A stretch of 64,000 nucleotides of DNA from Photobacterium sp. DA100 (GTDB lineage Bacteria > Pseudomonadota > Gammaproteobacteria > Enterobacterales > Vibrionaceae), in assembly GCF_029223585.1 (NCBI RefSeq), contig NZ_CP119423.1, positions 1,116,001 through 1,180,000 of the forward strand, in the 5' to 3' direction. The position numbers and the translations under genes were made by a program. The notes under the pieces were generated by a model. That model was not told the DNA's origin. It saw only the letters and a list, made by a program, of their open reading frames with translations, and did not search any database. Below, piece after piece: positions 26,181-38,212 of this stretch. Every line of letters begins with the position of its first letter. Position 1 is the first letter of the stretch.

Positions 26181-27169
26181 TGGAAGCTCAAAAGAAAGTA
26201 TTACTTGATATTCATGATCTGAAGGTTCACTTCAGCATTGCCCAGAAATCTGCGTGGCCGTGGACCAAACCATTGAGCTTGAAAGCGGTTGATGGTGTTG
26301 ATATCCGTCTCTATGAAGGTGAGACGCTAGGTGTGGTGGGCGAATCTGGTTGTGGTAAATCAACCTTCGCCCGTGCGGTTATCGGCTTGGTTGAAGCTAC
26401 TGAAGGCAAGGTGGTTTGGTTGGGTCAGGACTTGACCAAACTTGATCACAAAGAGATGCGCGAAAAACGCAAAGACATCCAGATGATTTTCCAAGATCCG
26501 CTGGCATCGCTGAACCCGCGTATGACGGTAGGTGAAATTATCGCTGAGCCATTGAAAGCTTATTTCCCGGAGCTTTCGGCAGATGATGTGAAACAGCAAG
26601 TTAAGGCCATGATGGCCAAAGTAGGTTTGCTACCTAACGTAATCAACCGTTACCCGCATGAATTCTCTGGCGGTCAGTGTCAGCGTATCGGTATTGCCCG
26701 CGCCTTGATCTTAAAACCGAAGCTGATTATTTGTGATGAGCCGGTATCTGCTTTGGACGTATCGATCCAGGCCCAGGTGGTTAACCTGCTTAAGTCGCTG
26801 CAGAAAGAAATGGGACTGAGCCTGATCTTCATTGCCCACGACTTGTCGGTAGTGAAGCACATCTCGGACCGCGTGCTGGTGATGTACTTGGGGAATGCGG
26901 TTGAGATGGGCGAAGCCGAGGCACTGTTCAGTGAGCCGAAGCACCCATACACCAAAGCCTTGATGTCGGCAGTACCGATCCCGGATCCGGATCTGGAGCG
27001 TACTAAGCATATCGAGTTGCTAGAAGGGGATCTGCCTTCGCCAATGAACCCGCCATCGGGCTGTGTTTTCCGAACCCGTTGTCCGGTTGCGACTGCCGAT
27101 TGTGCCAAGACAAAACCGTCATTGAATGGTGATGATGTTCATGCTGTTTCCTGCTTGAACGTCCAATAA
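26180..27169 (+). CDS. oppF: Oligopeptide ABC transporter ATPase F
   Basis: 329 residues when started at the ATG at 26180, which overlaps the oppD stop (TAATG). Walker A GESGCGKS, Q-loop MIFQDPLASLNP, signature FSGGQCQR, Walker B LIICDEPVSALD, and the C-terminal FRTRCP extension. Second ATPase of the Opp importer. Last operon gene, followed by an intrinsic terminator. Confidence 0.97.
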   Translation: MEAQKKVLLDIHDLKVHFSIAQKSAWPWTKPLSLKAVDGVDIRLYEGETLGVVGESGCGKSTFARAVIGLVEATEGKVVWLGQDLTKLDHKEMREKRKDIQMIFQDPLASLNPRMTVGEIIAEPLKAYFPELSADDVKQQVKAMMAKVGLLPNVINRYPHEFSGGQCQRIGIARALILKPKLIICDEPVSALDVSIQAQVVNLLKSLQKEMGLSLIFIAHDLSVVKHISDRVLVMYLGNAVEMGEAEALFSEPKHPYTKALMSAVPIPDPDLERTKHIELLEGDLPSPMNPPSGCVFRTRCPVATADCAKTKPSLNGDDVHAVSCLNVQ

Positions 27170-27192
27170 TTGAAGCCTGTGACAGGCTTTGG

Positions 27193-27219
27193 GCGCGGTG
27201 TAAAAACCGCGCTTTTTTT
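27193..27219 (+). terminator. Intrinsic terminator of the opp operon
   Basis: GCGCGGT/ACCGCGC stem with a six-base loop and seven T, 23 bases after the oppF stop. Confidence 0.92.
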
Positions 27220-27443
27220 GTACCCCAGCTATTTTGCGGCATGAAACTGGAACAGCCTTAACAGGGTTGTATCATCGTTTTATGCCAGGGAAGTAAGCTG
27301 TTGTTGGGGAATAAATTATTATGTAACAATCAGTTAGCGCAAGCTGTCTTGAGGTGGTAGGCCTCTCAGCATGCCGACGTGATGAAAAGGATTAATGCCA
27401 AACAGACAGCTGCGCCGTTTGGTATCAGAACAAGGATTGTTGT

Positions 27444-29555
27444 ATGCGGTCATTATCCGTGAAATGGAAAATAGCCCTGATGGCCGGGCTAGGACTACTG
27501 ACGACAGTAGTCGTATTAACAGGTCTCTCTTTTTATTTTGCTGCCCAGAACCAGCAGCTCGTCAGCCAGCAGGTTTACTCTTCCCTTAGGGAAAAATCAC
27601 AACTTGTCGTTCAGGCACAGGCAGAAAAGCAAAGTACCACCGTCCTGCAGTATCTCGACGAGGCGACGCACCGTGCCGAAATGCTGGCCCAAAGTGTGTT
27701 GTTCCTCAAGTTTAACGCCGAAGAAAATTACACCAACAGCTCTGAGCTGCGCGGTTCTATTAGCGAGCTTTTGCGCCGTACGGTCAATGAGTTCGATAAT
27801 ATCCATGGGGCGTTCGTGGTGTTCAATCCCGATGCCCTTGATGGTGAAGACAGTAATTATGTCAGTGCCGATTATGTCGGTGCCAATGAACTTGGCCGCT
27901 TCGCCCCCTATTGGGCTCAATCACCATCGGGCGACGCCGAGCCGTATATTTTCTCCGAGCAGCAACTGCAGTCACGCCAGCGGCTATGGGCCGAGTGCTT
28001 GAACAACTACACAGGTTTGTGTGTCTCCAATCCCCTGGCGGCCGGGTTTGGCCAGCAGCCTCCGGTCGTCAGCACTATCACGGTTCCGCTTGCGGTTGAG
28101 GGGGCAGTGATCGGCGTGATGGGGATTGATATTCGGTTATCGCCATTGCTGCCTATGGTACAAACCGTTGACCAAACCTTGTTTGGCGGTGTCGGCAATG
28201 TCAGTTTGATCAGCCAGAACAATACGATTGTTGCCTGGGATCAAGACGCGGCCCGGATCGGACAGACGGTGAATCAAGCCGACGGGCTGCCGGCCAATTT
28301 GAAACGGTGGCTAGCGGAGCGTAAAGCCCAAGTGCTGTGGACGGCCGATGAGCAATGGCTGTACGCCTATACGCCGGTCCTGCTTGGGCAGATGAGCTGG
28401 GGGATCGTTATCCAACTACCGGTTGAACCGATATTGGCCGATGCTATTGCTCTGGATACGGAAATTTCCCAGCAACGTGATCAGTCGGCCTGGATCCAGT
28501 CGGCGACAAGCTTGGCGGTGGCTATTGCGGGGCTGCTGCTAGTCGTATTTGCTGCTTCTCGCTTGGTCGCGCCAATTCGCCGTGTTGCCGAGCGGCTGGA
28601 AGACATTGCAACCGGGGAGGGGGATCTGACCCAGCGCTTGGATGTCGATCAGAATGACGAAGTCGGCCAGCTTGCCCTGTGGTTCAATCGTTTCTTGGAT
28701 AAGTTGCAGGTAACAATCGGTGATGTCGTTGTGGCTGTGAATGATGTTGGCACGACTTCGCAACAAGCGGCGGAAGTGGCAAGCGCCACCCGTGATGGTA
28801 GCCAGGCGCAGTTTCGCGAAGTGGATATGGTGGCAACGGCCTCTGAGGAGATGGCCCAGACGGCAGAGCAGGTGGTGGGCTTTACCGAGACGGCGGTTGT
28901 CGCGGCCGGGCAGGCTGACAGTGCGGTGCGAGATGGCCACCGGGTGATCACTCACTCTGCCCATTCGATGGATAGCCTCGTCGGTCGGATGGAGAGTGCC
29001 GTCCCCGTAGCTAAAGACCTTGCAACTAATAGTGAAGATATCAACCAGATCCTCCAGGTGATCGAAGGTATTTCAGAGCAGACGAACTTGCTGGCATTGA
29101 ATGCCGCGATTGAAGCAGCGCGTGCCGGTGAGCAAGGCCGCGGTTTTGCCGTGGTTGCCGACGAAGTTCGTCAGTTAGCTAGCCGGACACATGACTCGGT
29201 CGGGCAGATCCGCACGGTGATCGAAGTGCTGCAGCAGGGGACACGTGATGTGGTGGTTGCTATTGAAGAAGGGAACCAACTCGCGGCGGAGACTTCGTCA
29301 CAAGTTGGTGAGGCGGTTGTTAGCCTCGGCGAAATCACCGAGGCGGTGGCATCCATCCAGTCGATGAACGAGCAAATCATGCATGCCGCCCAAGAGCAGC
29401 AGGCGGTATCGGCCGAGGTGAACCGTAATGTTGCGAACATCCGGGGCCTGAGCTCAAATATCCTTGCGCAGGCCGAGAAGTCGGCCGGGATTGGCGAGCG
29501 GTTAGCCGAGCTATCTAAGCATCAGCAATCGCTGGCAGGCCAGTTCAAGGTCTGA
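27444..29555 (+). CDS. Methyl-accepting chemotaxis protein with Cache-type sensor
   Basis: 703 residues. First membrane helix about 10-32, periplasmic sensor about 33-350 of double-Cache type, second helix about 352-375, HAMP about 376-430 ([20 protein letters not shown]), then a cytoplasmic signalling domain with the conserved tip [20 protein letters not shown]. The receptor controls CheA; the ligand cannot be read from the sequence. Good ATG at 27444 after AAGG. The gene is monocistronic. A location after oppF could suggest a link with peptide sensing, but this is only proximity. Confidence 0.93.
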   Translation: MRSLSVKWKIALMAGLGLLTTVVVLTGLSFYFAAQNQQLVSQQVYSSLREKSQLVVQAQAEKQSTTVLQYLDEATHRAEMLAQSVLFLKFNAEENYTNSSELRGSISELLRRTVNEFDNIHGAFVVFNPDALDGEDSNYVSADYVGANELGRFAPYWAQSPSGDAEPYIFSEQQLQSRQRLWAECLNNYTGLCVSNPLAAGFGQQPPVVSTITVPLAVEGAVIGVMGIDIRLSPLLPMVQTVDQTLFGGVGNVSLISQNNTIVAWDQDAARIGQTVNQADGLPANLKRWLAERKAQVLWTADEQWLYAYTPVLLGQMSWGIVIQLPVEPILADAIALDTEISQQRDQSAWIQSATSLAVAIAGLLLVVFAASRLVAPIRRVAERLEDIATGEGDLTQRLDVDQNDEVGQLALWFNRFLDKLQVTIGDVVVAVNDVGTTSQQAAEVASATRDGSQAQFREVDMVATASEEMAQTAEQVVGFTETAVVAAGQADSAVRDGHRVITHSAHSMDSLVGRMESAVPVAKDLATNSEDINQILQVIEGISEQTNLLALNAAIEAARAGEQGRGFAVVADEVRQLASRTHDSVGQIRTVIEVLQQGTRDVVVAIEEGNQLAAETSSQVGEAVVSLGEITEAVASIQSMNEQIMHAAQEQQAVSAEVNRNVANIRGLSSNILAQAEKSAGIGERLAELSKHQQSLAGQFKV

Positions 29556-29586
29556 GCGCACAACGAGCAACAGCCGTAAATCACAG

Positions 29587-29606
29587 CACCGGGCAAGAGC
29601 CCGGTG
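29587..29606 (+). terminator. Terminator of the chemotaxis receptor gene
   Basis: CACCGGGC-AAGA-GCCCGGTG, a perfect 8-bp stem followed by a short T-rich stretch (TTTGCT). Confidence 0.75.
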
Positions 29607-29626
29607 TTTGCTATTGAGGAAAGGGG

Positions 29627-30760
29627 CTATTCAACCGGATACCAGTAGCCCTGGTTAACCAGCAGTGTCAGCAGGGCGATAAAGGCTGGGTGGTCGATAA
29701 GCTTGCCCAGCCTATCCTGACAAAGAGATTCTCCATCGCACAGGTACGTTGCCGCGATCCCGCATTCTGGCGGGAGCTCGTAGCTTTCCCCATTGATAAA
29801 CAGGCGGTGGGACTGCTCTGGATAGTAGAAGGCTCTCAGTCCACCAAGGCGTTTTAGGATCTCACCACTCTCGAGGAACTGGTAGATTTCGGCGGGTTGC
29901 CAAGGCGGCTCGGCAGCAATGATATCCAGCTCGTGGCGGCTTTGGCTGAGGTGTTCCCCCATCCAGGTTTTAAGCATTTCTGGGTGGTCCAGCAGGCTGC
30001 GCATCATAGCTTCTAAGTCAGAAAACTCGCCGGCCATAATGGCTCCGGGAGTCTTGCGGGCAGGAAGATCAGGATTGTGGTAGTGGTCTTCTCCCACTTC
30101 GTTGGCAATAACATAATCAGCAAAGCTGCTGAGTAACTCTTGTTTCTTCGGTGAGCGAAAGCCAATAGAAAAACTCATCGACGTCTCGATGGCATAGCCG
30201 TCGTGCGGGAAGCCCGGCGGGATATAGAGGATATCGCCCGGCTCGAGGACATCGTCAAGGATAGGCTCGAAATCTTTGATTTGGCGAAGTGCCGGATGGC
30301 CATGCTTTTCTTCGTAGTCTTCTTTTTGGGGCCCTACGCGCCAGCGCCGCTTACCTGAACCTTGTACGATGAAGACATCGTATTGGTCGATGTGCGGGCC
30401 GACACCACCGCCAGGAGTGGAGTAACTGATCATAAGATCATCAAACAACCAGTTGGGTAGCCGGAGGAAGGGGGTGACTAGTTGGGCGGCTCCTTCATGC
30501 CAGTGGTTAGCGGCCTGTACCACGAAGGACCAGTTATCTTTCGGTACGTTGTCGAAAGTAAGCGGGCCATGTTTGACCTCCCACTCGTCGCCGTGCTTGG
30601 CGATATAGCGAGAGTCGACCTCTTCTTCCATGGCAAGGCCTGCCAGCTCGTCGGGGCTGATAGGATCGATAAAATCGCTGAATCCACCTTTGATGATGGT
30701 CGGTTTCTTTTGCCAGTATTCGGCAAGGAACGCTTCGAAGGAGAAGGTGAGCTGATACAT
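29627..30760 (-). CDS. roxA: Ribosomal protein L16 arginine hydroxylase (YcfD/RoxA)
   Basis: 377 residues from the ATG at 30760 (MYQLTFSFEAFLAEYWQKKP), matching the family N-terminus; the ATG at 30805 adds an unlikely tail. The JmjC/cupin core has the Fe(II) triad HID in GPHIDQYDVF and His in PPGFPHDGYA, with FIVQGSGKRRWRVG between. The enzyme is a 2-oxoglutarate oxygenase that hydroxylates an arginine of L16. C-terminal winged-helix part is present. It is monocistronic and divergent from the CsaA-like gene. Confidence 0.93.
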   Translation of the reverse strand: MYQLTFSFEAFLAEYWQKKPTIIKGGFSDFIDPISPDELAGLAMEEEVDSRYIAKHGDEWEVKHGPLTFDNVPKDNWSFVVQAANHWHEGAAQLVTPFLRLPNWLFDDLMISYSTPGGGVGPHIDQYDVFIVQGSGKRRWRVGPQKEDYEEKHGHPALRQIKDFEPILDDVLEPGDILYIPPGFPHDGYAIETSMSFSIGFRSPKKQELLSSFADYVIANEVGEDHYHNPDLPARKTPGAIMAGEFSDLEAMMRSLLDHPEMLKTWMGEHLSQSRHELDIIAAEPPWQPAEIYQFLESGEILKRLGGLRAFYYPEQSHRLFINGESYELPPECGIAATYLCDGESLCQDRLGKLIDHPAFIALLTLLVNQGYWYPVE

Positions 30761-30947
30761 AGTTTTGCTTTTATACGCTGACAATGATGTTGAGATTATA
30801 CGCATAAGTATGTCGTGGCAGCGGAATATTTGCGAAAAAGAGCGAGCAGCATAGTTTCGTGAGGTGGGCCCTCATTGGCTAATGCTTAAAGTGATAAGCT
30901 GGGTAATTCAATCTGTTACAGCGAAATTGTCGAGAAAGAGAACGAAA

Positions 30948-31301
30948 ATGAAACCTGCACCTATTAAAGAGCTAATCACGTTCGAAGACTTTGAAAAACT
31001 GGATATCCGAGTTGGCACGATCACAGCTGTTGCTGAAGTTGAAAAATCGAGGAAGCTGATGAAGCTGACAGTGGATTTTGGCGATCACGTTCGCTCTATC
31101 CTTGCCGGGATAAAGCAAGAGCGTGAAAACCCCTTTGAGATTGAAGGCAAGCAAGCCTTGTTCGTGGTGAATTTACCCGAGCAAAAAATGGCCGGTGAGG
31201 TTTCTCAGGGGATGCTGTTTGATATTGGCTACGCTGATAAGTTGACACCTTGCCTCGCTGTGCCTGAAACCTCTATTCCAAATGGCAGCCGAGCGGGTTA
31301 G
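30948..31301 (+). CDS. tRNA-binding-domain (CsaA-like) protein
   Basis: 117 residues from the ATG at 30948; a frame continuing upstream to 30864 lacks family sequence. The EMAP-II/tRNA-binding OB-fold is clear: FEKLDIRVGTITAVAEVEKS, SILAGI, LFVVNLPEQKMAGEVSQGML. The family includes Bacillus CsaA, a small export-associated chaperone, and stand-alone tRNA-binding domains. The role in this organism is not known. Ends before a shared bidirectional terminator with purB. Confidence 0.85.
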   Translation: MKPAPIKELITFEDFEKLDIRVGTITAVAEVEKSRKLMKLTVDFGDHVRSILAGIKQERENPFEIEGKQALFVVNLPEQKMAGEVSQGMLFDIGYADKLTPCLAVPETSIPNGSRAG

Positions 31302-31316
31302 AGAGGGCAAAACAAA

Positions 31317-31338
31317 AAGGCCAGCTGATGCTGGCCTT
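31317..31338. terminator. Bidirectional terminator between the CsaA-like gene and purB
   Basis: AAGGCCAGC-TGAT-GCTGGCCTT, a perfect 9-bp stem; A-rich on the left and T-rich on the right, so it can serve both converging transcripts. Confidence 0.85.
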
Positions 31339-31362
31339 GATTTTAGCGATATAACCGTGCGA

Positions 31363-32748
<1,386 letters not shown>

Positions 32749-32847
32749 TCAATTAAGGTTTAAACAAGGTGTAACACTCCCCCTTGCAAAAGCGGCACTA
32801 GGGGGATGAAAAAGGTGCCAGCTTGGTAGCTGGCACGAAATATTTTG

Positions 32848-33474
32848 TTAGCAGCGGGCAAGCAGGATTTTCGCCTGCTCGACCATCTGTTTGCGCCCAA
32901 AGATAAGGTGGCGGCGTTTGCCACCGACCTGGCGCCATAGCACCGCGGAGCGAATCGCGGCTAGGAGTAGGGCACGCACTTTATGCTGCACACTCTGTTG
33001 CTGGAGCTGCGCCGGCGTACCGGTCACTTGGATACGAGGGCCCAGTGGGCTGATAATATCCAAATAGATGCTGGCCAAATTACTGATCATTTGGTCTTCC
33101 AGCAGTTCGAAATGATCCGTTTGTCGCTGGGCGGTGCTGATACGGTCAGCCAGCTGCGCCATGCTGTCACGGCGGCTGGCAAGCTTGCGCTCCAGCGCCA
33201 TTACACTGACCAGGTAGCGGGTGATTTCGTTGCCTGATGGCGTATTGTCAATCTCAGCTGCCAGTGCCTCGAGGCCCATTTTCAAATTGGCTTCGTTGCC
33301 AAAAATTTCAATGGTATTCGACGGATTGGTTGCCATGATGCTGTTCAGGCTGGCTTCCAGCGCGTCATGGTCACAATGGCCATCTCGGGCAATCTTTTGA
33401 ACCAGTTTTACCGCCTGACAAATACCCGCAAAGGCAATCGTCCGGTCATAAACAGTGTGTGCCACGTGCGTCAA
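32848..33474 (-). CDS. hflD: HflD, high-frequency lysogenisation protein homolog
   Basis: 208 residues, mostly helical, starting [20 protein letters not shown] and ending with the [20 protein letters not shown] segment conserved in HflD/YcfC. E. coli HflD is a membrane-associated protein that binds phage lambda CII; its cellular function is unclear. Five bases separate it from mnmA, so they are coupled. Confidence 0.93.
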   Translation of the reverse strand: MTHVAHTVYDRTIAFAGICQAVKLVQKIARDGHCDHDALEASLNSIMATNPSNTIEIFGNEANLKMGLEALAAEIDNTPSGNEITRYLVSVMALERKLASRRDSMAQLADRISTAQRQTDHFELLEDQMISNLASIYLDIISPLGPRIQVTGTPAQLQQQSVQHKVRALLLAAIRSAVLWRQVGGKRRHLIFGRKQMVEQAKILLARC

Positions 33475-33479
33475 CTCCC

Positions 33480-34610
<1,131 letters not shown>

Positions 34611-34850
34611 TTAATAAAAGTTAAGAGCGCGATTCTAACAGAAACCATCTGGCCGAAACAGAGCGAGAGCGGAATCACACTTTAATAATTTTACCAACGG
34701 CATTTTTTCATTTGCGCAAACGTTTGCTTCTGCTGGCAATGATAGATGAGGGCGAGGCAAAAGTGTAGTGTTTTTAATGTTAAATTCGTAAAAATGCAGC
34801 AGGAAAATGTGAAGGGTTTGCCAGCGGTAGAAAACTGCTGGCAAGTTCGT

Positions 34851-35510
34851 TTAGGAGGCGTCGAGCTTGACCTCTTTCCACTCGCCCGGGGCGAGTCCGC
34901 TGACCGTCCAGTCAGCCATCTGGTAGCGGATAAGGCGCAGGGTCGGATAGCCGATGTGGGCGGTCATGCGTCGTACCTGCCGATTGCGCCCTTCCTTGAG
35001 GGTAATGGCCAGCCAGGTGGTCGGAATATTTTTCCGCTCGCGAATGGGCGGGGTGCGTTCCCAGACTTCTGGGTTGGTGATGACTTCCACCCCGGCAGGC
35101 AGGGTCGGGCCATCCTTGAGCGTCACGCCGCGGCGCAGCTGTTCGAGCTCTTCTTCGCTGGGTGCGCCTTCGACCTGAACCCAGTAGGTTTTAGGCTGTT
35201 TCGACTTCGGCTGGGTCAAGCGTGCCTGCAAGATGCCGTCATTGGTGAGCACCAGCAGCCCTTCACTGTCTTTGTCCAGTCGCCCAGCCGGATACACGTC
35301 TTTGACTGGCACATAATCAGACAGAGTTTTATCCCCCGGTTCACCGGTAAACTGGGTCAAAACGTTATAAGGTTTGTTAAATAATATGATCTTTGTCGGG
35401 CCGCGTGGCCGCCTCGGCTTATTTCGTATTCTTGATGGTCGGCGCTCATTATTGGCACGTTTGGGTTGACGCGAAGAGGTGTTTGGCTTCATAAATAGCG
35501 AGTTGTACAA
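34851..35510 (-). CDS. rluE: 23S rRNA pseudouridine synthase E
   Basis: 219 residues from 35510, or 213 from the ATG at 35492. A basic N-terminal extension ([16 protein letters not shown]) precedes the RsuA/RluB/E/F-type catalytic domain: [11 protein letters not shown], catalytic Asp in [27 protein letters not shown] and [16 protein letters not shown]. coli RluE makes pseudouridine 2457 in 23S rRNA; the E assignment also follows from synteny with icd, divergent here as in E. coli. Confidence 0.92.
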   Translation of the reverse strand: MYNSLFMKPNTSSRQPKRANNERRPSRIRNKPRRPRGPTKIILFNKPYNVLTQFTGEPGDKTLSDYVPVKDVYPAGRLDKDSEGLLVLTNDGILQARLTQPKSKQPKTYWVQVEGAPSEEELEQLRRGVTLKDGPTLPAGVEVITNPEVWERTPPIRERKNIPTTWLAITLKEGRNRQVRRMTAHIGYPTLRLIRYQMADWTVSGLAPGEWKEVKLDAS

Positions 35511-35634
35511 GGGAAAAGTAAATTGACACGCCTATTATACGCGAAAAATACAATGAGTGGCGTATCGATAAAATTTCAAGTATGATTTGCGCGCATCTTA
35601 CAAAAAGATAACAAATGGACGCTAGGAGATTTAA

Positions 35635-36888
35635 ATGGATAGTAAAGTAGTTGTACCAGCTGAAGGTCAGAAAATCACTCTGGATTCTGAAGGTAAACTG
35701 GTTGTTCCTAACAACCCTATCATCCCTTACATCGAAGGTGATGGTATCGGGGTTGACGTAAGCCCTGCGATGATCAAAGTCGTTGATGCCGCTGTCGAGA
35801 AAGCCTATGCCGGTGACCGTAAGATTGCCTGGATGGAAATCTACACCGGTGAAAAATCAACGCAAGTATACGGTGAAGATGCTTGGTTACCACAAGAAAC
35901 CCTTGATTTTATCCGTGACTACAAAGTGGCAATCAAAGGTCCTTTGACGACGCCTGTAGGTGGCGGTATCCGTTCATTGAACGTTGCTCTTCGTCAAGAG
36001 CTAGATCTATACATCTGTGCCCGCCCAGTACGCTACTTCGATGGCGTACCAAGCCCACTTAAGCAACCTGAGCTGACTGATATGGTTATCTACCGTGAAA
36101 ACTCGGAAGATATCTATGCCGGTGTTGAGTTCAAGGCTGGCACTGAAGAAGCTGATAAAGTTATCAAGTTCCTTCAAGACGAAATGGGTGCCACGAAGAT
36201 CCGCTTCCCACAGCAGTGTGGTGTTGGTATCAAGCCTGTTTCTGAAGAGGGTACCAAGCGCCTCGTACGTGCCGCGCTACAGTACACTATCGACAACGAT
36301 CGTGACTCGCTAACGCTGGTTCACAAAGGTAACATCATGAAGTTCACCGAAGGTGCCTTCAAAGATTGGGGTTACGAAGTGGCAGCGCAAGAGTTCGGTG
36401 CTGAGCTGCTAGACGGCGGCCCATGGATGACGCTGAAGAACCCGAATACGGGCAAAGAAATCATCATCAAAGACAGTATTGCTGATGCGTTCCTACAGCA
36501 AATCCTTCTGCGCCCAGCAGAGTATGATGTCATTGCCACTATGAACCTAAACGGTGACTACATCTCTGATGCACTGGCGGCTCAGGTCGGCGGTATCGGT
36601 ATCGCGCCGGGTGCTAATATCGGTGATGGTGTTGCGCTGTTTGAAGCGACCCACGGTACGGCACCTAAGTATGCCGGCCAAGATAAAGTGAACCCAGGTT
36701 CATTGATCCTGTCGGCTGAGATGATGCTGCGTCACCTAGGCTGGACAGAAGCGGCTGACCTTATCATTAGCTCGATGGAAGCGGCTATCAGCAACAAGAC
36801 GGTAACCTACGACTTCGAGCGCCTAATGGAGGGTGCGACGCTGCGTAAGTGTTCAGAGTTTGCCGATGACATGATTGAGCAGATGTAA
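35635..36888 (+). CDS. icd: NADP-dependent isocitrate dehydrogenase
   Basis: 417 residues, like E. coli Icd (416). Substrate-binding and phosphorylation region [20 protein letters not shown] contains the serine modified by AceK in E. coli; the signature [20 protein letters not shown] and the NADP-site region [20 protein letters not shown] are present. Catalyses oxidative decarboxylation of isocitrate in the TCA cycle. TAGGAG site before the ATG. Monocistronic with its own terminator; divergent from rluE. Confidence 0.98.
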   Translation: MDSKVVVPAEGQKITLDSEGKLVVPNNPIIPYIEGDGIGVDVSPAMIKVVDAAVEKAYAGDRKIAWMEIYTGEKSTQVYGEDAWLPQETLDFIRDYKVAIKGPLTTPVGGGIRSLNVALRQELDLYICARPVRYFDGVPSPLKQPELTDMVIYRENSEDIYAGVEFKAGTEEADKVIKFLQDEMGATKIRFPQQCGVGIKPVSEEGTKRLVRAALQYTIDNDRDSLTLVHKGNIMKFTEGAFKDWGYEVAAQEFGAELLDGGPWMTLKNPNTGKEIIIKDSIADAFLQQILLRPAEYDVIATMNLNGDYISDALAAQVGGIGIAPGANIGDGVALFEATHGTAPKYAGQDKVNPGSLILSAEMMLRHLGWTEAADLIISSMEAAISNKTVTYDFERLMEGATLRKCSEFADDMIEQM

Positions 36889-36920
36889 TTCTGTATCATC
36901 ATTGCGATAAAGCATAAAAA

Positions 36921-36945
36921 AAGCCCAGCTCTGCTGGGCTTTTTT
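36921..36945 (+). terminator. Intrinsic terminator of icd
   Basis: GCCCAGC-TCT-GCTGGGC with six T following and an A-run before it. Confidence 0.93.
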
Positions 36946-37105
36946 GTGTCTTAAATTTGCTGAAAAATGCCTGTTAAACCTCTCATTGTAACGCGTGTGT
37001 TAATTGGTGGGGTGTGGGGGGCGATAATTGCTTATGCATAAGTTATGCATTTTGGTTTGGTGGGGGAAAGCGGGCGTTTTGCGCGAGGGTACTTGTGAAA
37101 TAAAT

Positions 37106-37130
37106 AAAAAAGACGAGCCTTTGCTCGTCT
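37106..37130 (-). terminator. Terminator of the cold-shock-domain gene
   Basis: GACGAG/CTCGTC stem, followed on the minus strand by six T; 29 bases past the stop at 37159. Confidence 0.88.
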
Positions 37131-37158
37131 TCAGAAAGAGTCGTATCGTTCAAGCGCG

Positions 37159-37380
37159 CTATTTTACGGCTTCACCTTCAACAGGAATGATCTCCTTGGC
37201 ATGGAACCCTTTTGGCCCGGTCTCAACTGTATAGTTGACCTGCTGACCCGCTTTGAGTGTACGGTAACCATCCATCTGAATAGTCGAATAATGGGCGAAA
37301 ATATCGCCTTCGCCTGTCTCAGGGCAGATAAAACCAAATCCCTTAGCGTTATTAAACCATTTAACTGTACCTGTTGCCAT
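37159..37380 (-). CDS. cspD: Cold-shock-domain protein CspD
   Basis: 73 residues from the ATG at 37380 (MATGTVKWFNNAKGFGFICP). RNP1 KGFGFI and RNP2-like DIFAHYS motifs are visible. The CspD assignment rests on its place, divergent from clpS-clpA exactly as in E. coli, and on its length. E. coli CspD binds single-stranded DNA and slows replication in starvation; it is a Lon substrate. Confidence 0.92.
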   Translation of the reverse strand: MATGTVKWFNNAKGFGFICPETGEGDIFAHYSTIQMDGYRTLKAGQQVNYTVETGPKGFHAKEIIPVEGEAVK

Positions 37381-37843
37381 GCTTACATCCTTCTGTGCAT
37401 TCAAGTTCCATTTTGCATTAGTCTGCCATTTCCTTTTTAACACGACTTGCATACTAATGCTAATTTGATGCAGTCAATATCCACTACAAGTTACACTTTA
37501 GTAAAAAGAATTAGGCAGTCAAGCAGGTTGCATAACATTTTGTTAAAATGCGGTGCTGTGTAATATTTTTAGCATCTTTCTGCATGCAATCTCTTTTCTG
37601 GCACGTAATTTATGCAGGTGGCTCCTCGCTGCTGCTTGCTCCGTGCAGGGAGAGAAACCGAGGGGAATTGGTCCGGATTGTTGGCTTAGTCATAGTCATC
37701 TCTGATTTGCTGGAATACAATGTGTGCATTAGTCTGAATATAGGGATAGGAAAACGGTGGTCGGATAAACCTAGCAAGCATTATTGAGAGATAACTCATT
37801 GTTTCTTGGTGGACTATTCCTATCGTACTGGTAAGTTAAGGTT
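37381..37843. other. Divergent promoter region cspD / clpS
   Basis: About 460 bases with no gene. A 12-base direct repeat TGCATTAGTCTG occurs at 37414-37425 and 37725-37736, one copy near each gene; whether it is an operator is unknown. No other defined site found. Confidence 0.5.
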
Positions 37844-38164
37844 ATGAGTAAGTTATACGAATGGATTATTCCCGACTCCGATGTATTGGAAGAAGAGGAA
37901 GTCCAGGTCAAACCACCATCGATGTACAAAGTAATTTTGAATAATGATGATTACACACCGATGGATTTTGTGATAGAAGTGTTACAGAAGTTCTTCTCCA
38001 TGGATCTGGAGAAATCAACACAGTTGATGCTAACTGTGCATTACGAGGGGAAAGCGGTGTGCGGAACCTTTACTGCCGAGGTGGCCGAAACCAAGGTGGC
38101 CCAGGTGATGATGTATGCGAGGGAGCATGAACATCCGCTACTGTGTACGATGGAAAAGGCATAG
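37844..38164 (+). CDS. clpS: ClpS, N-degron adaptor for ClpAP
   Basis: 106 residues. Flexible acidic N-terminus, then the core [20 protein letters not shown] with the Asn-Asp-Asp N-terminal-residue pocket, and [20 protein letters not shown]. It recognises proteins with Leu/Phe/Tyr/Trp N-termini and hands them to ClpA. Located 48 bases upstream of clpA. Confidence 0.97.
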   Translation: MSKLYEWIIPDSDVLEEEEVQVKPPSMYKVILNNDDYTPMDFVIEVLQKFFSMDLEKSTQLMLTVHYEGKAVCGTFTAEVAETKVAQVMMYAREHEHPLLCTMEKA

Positions 38165-38212
38165 TCTTTTTCCGGCACGCCATAATTGAGTGGTATTTAG
38201 GGGAGGTGCCTT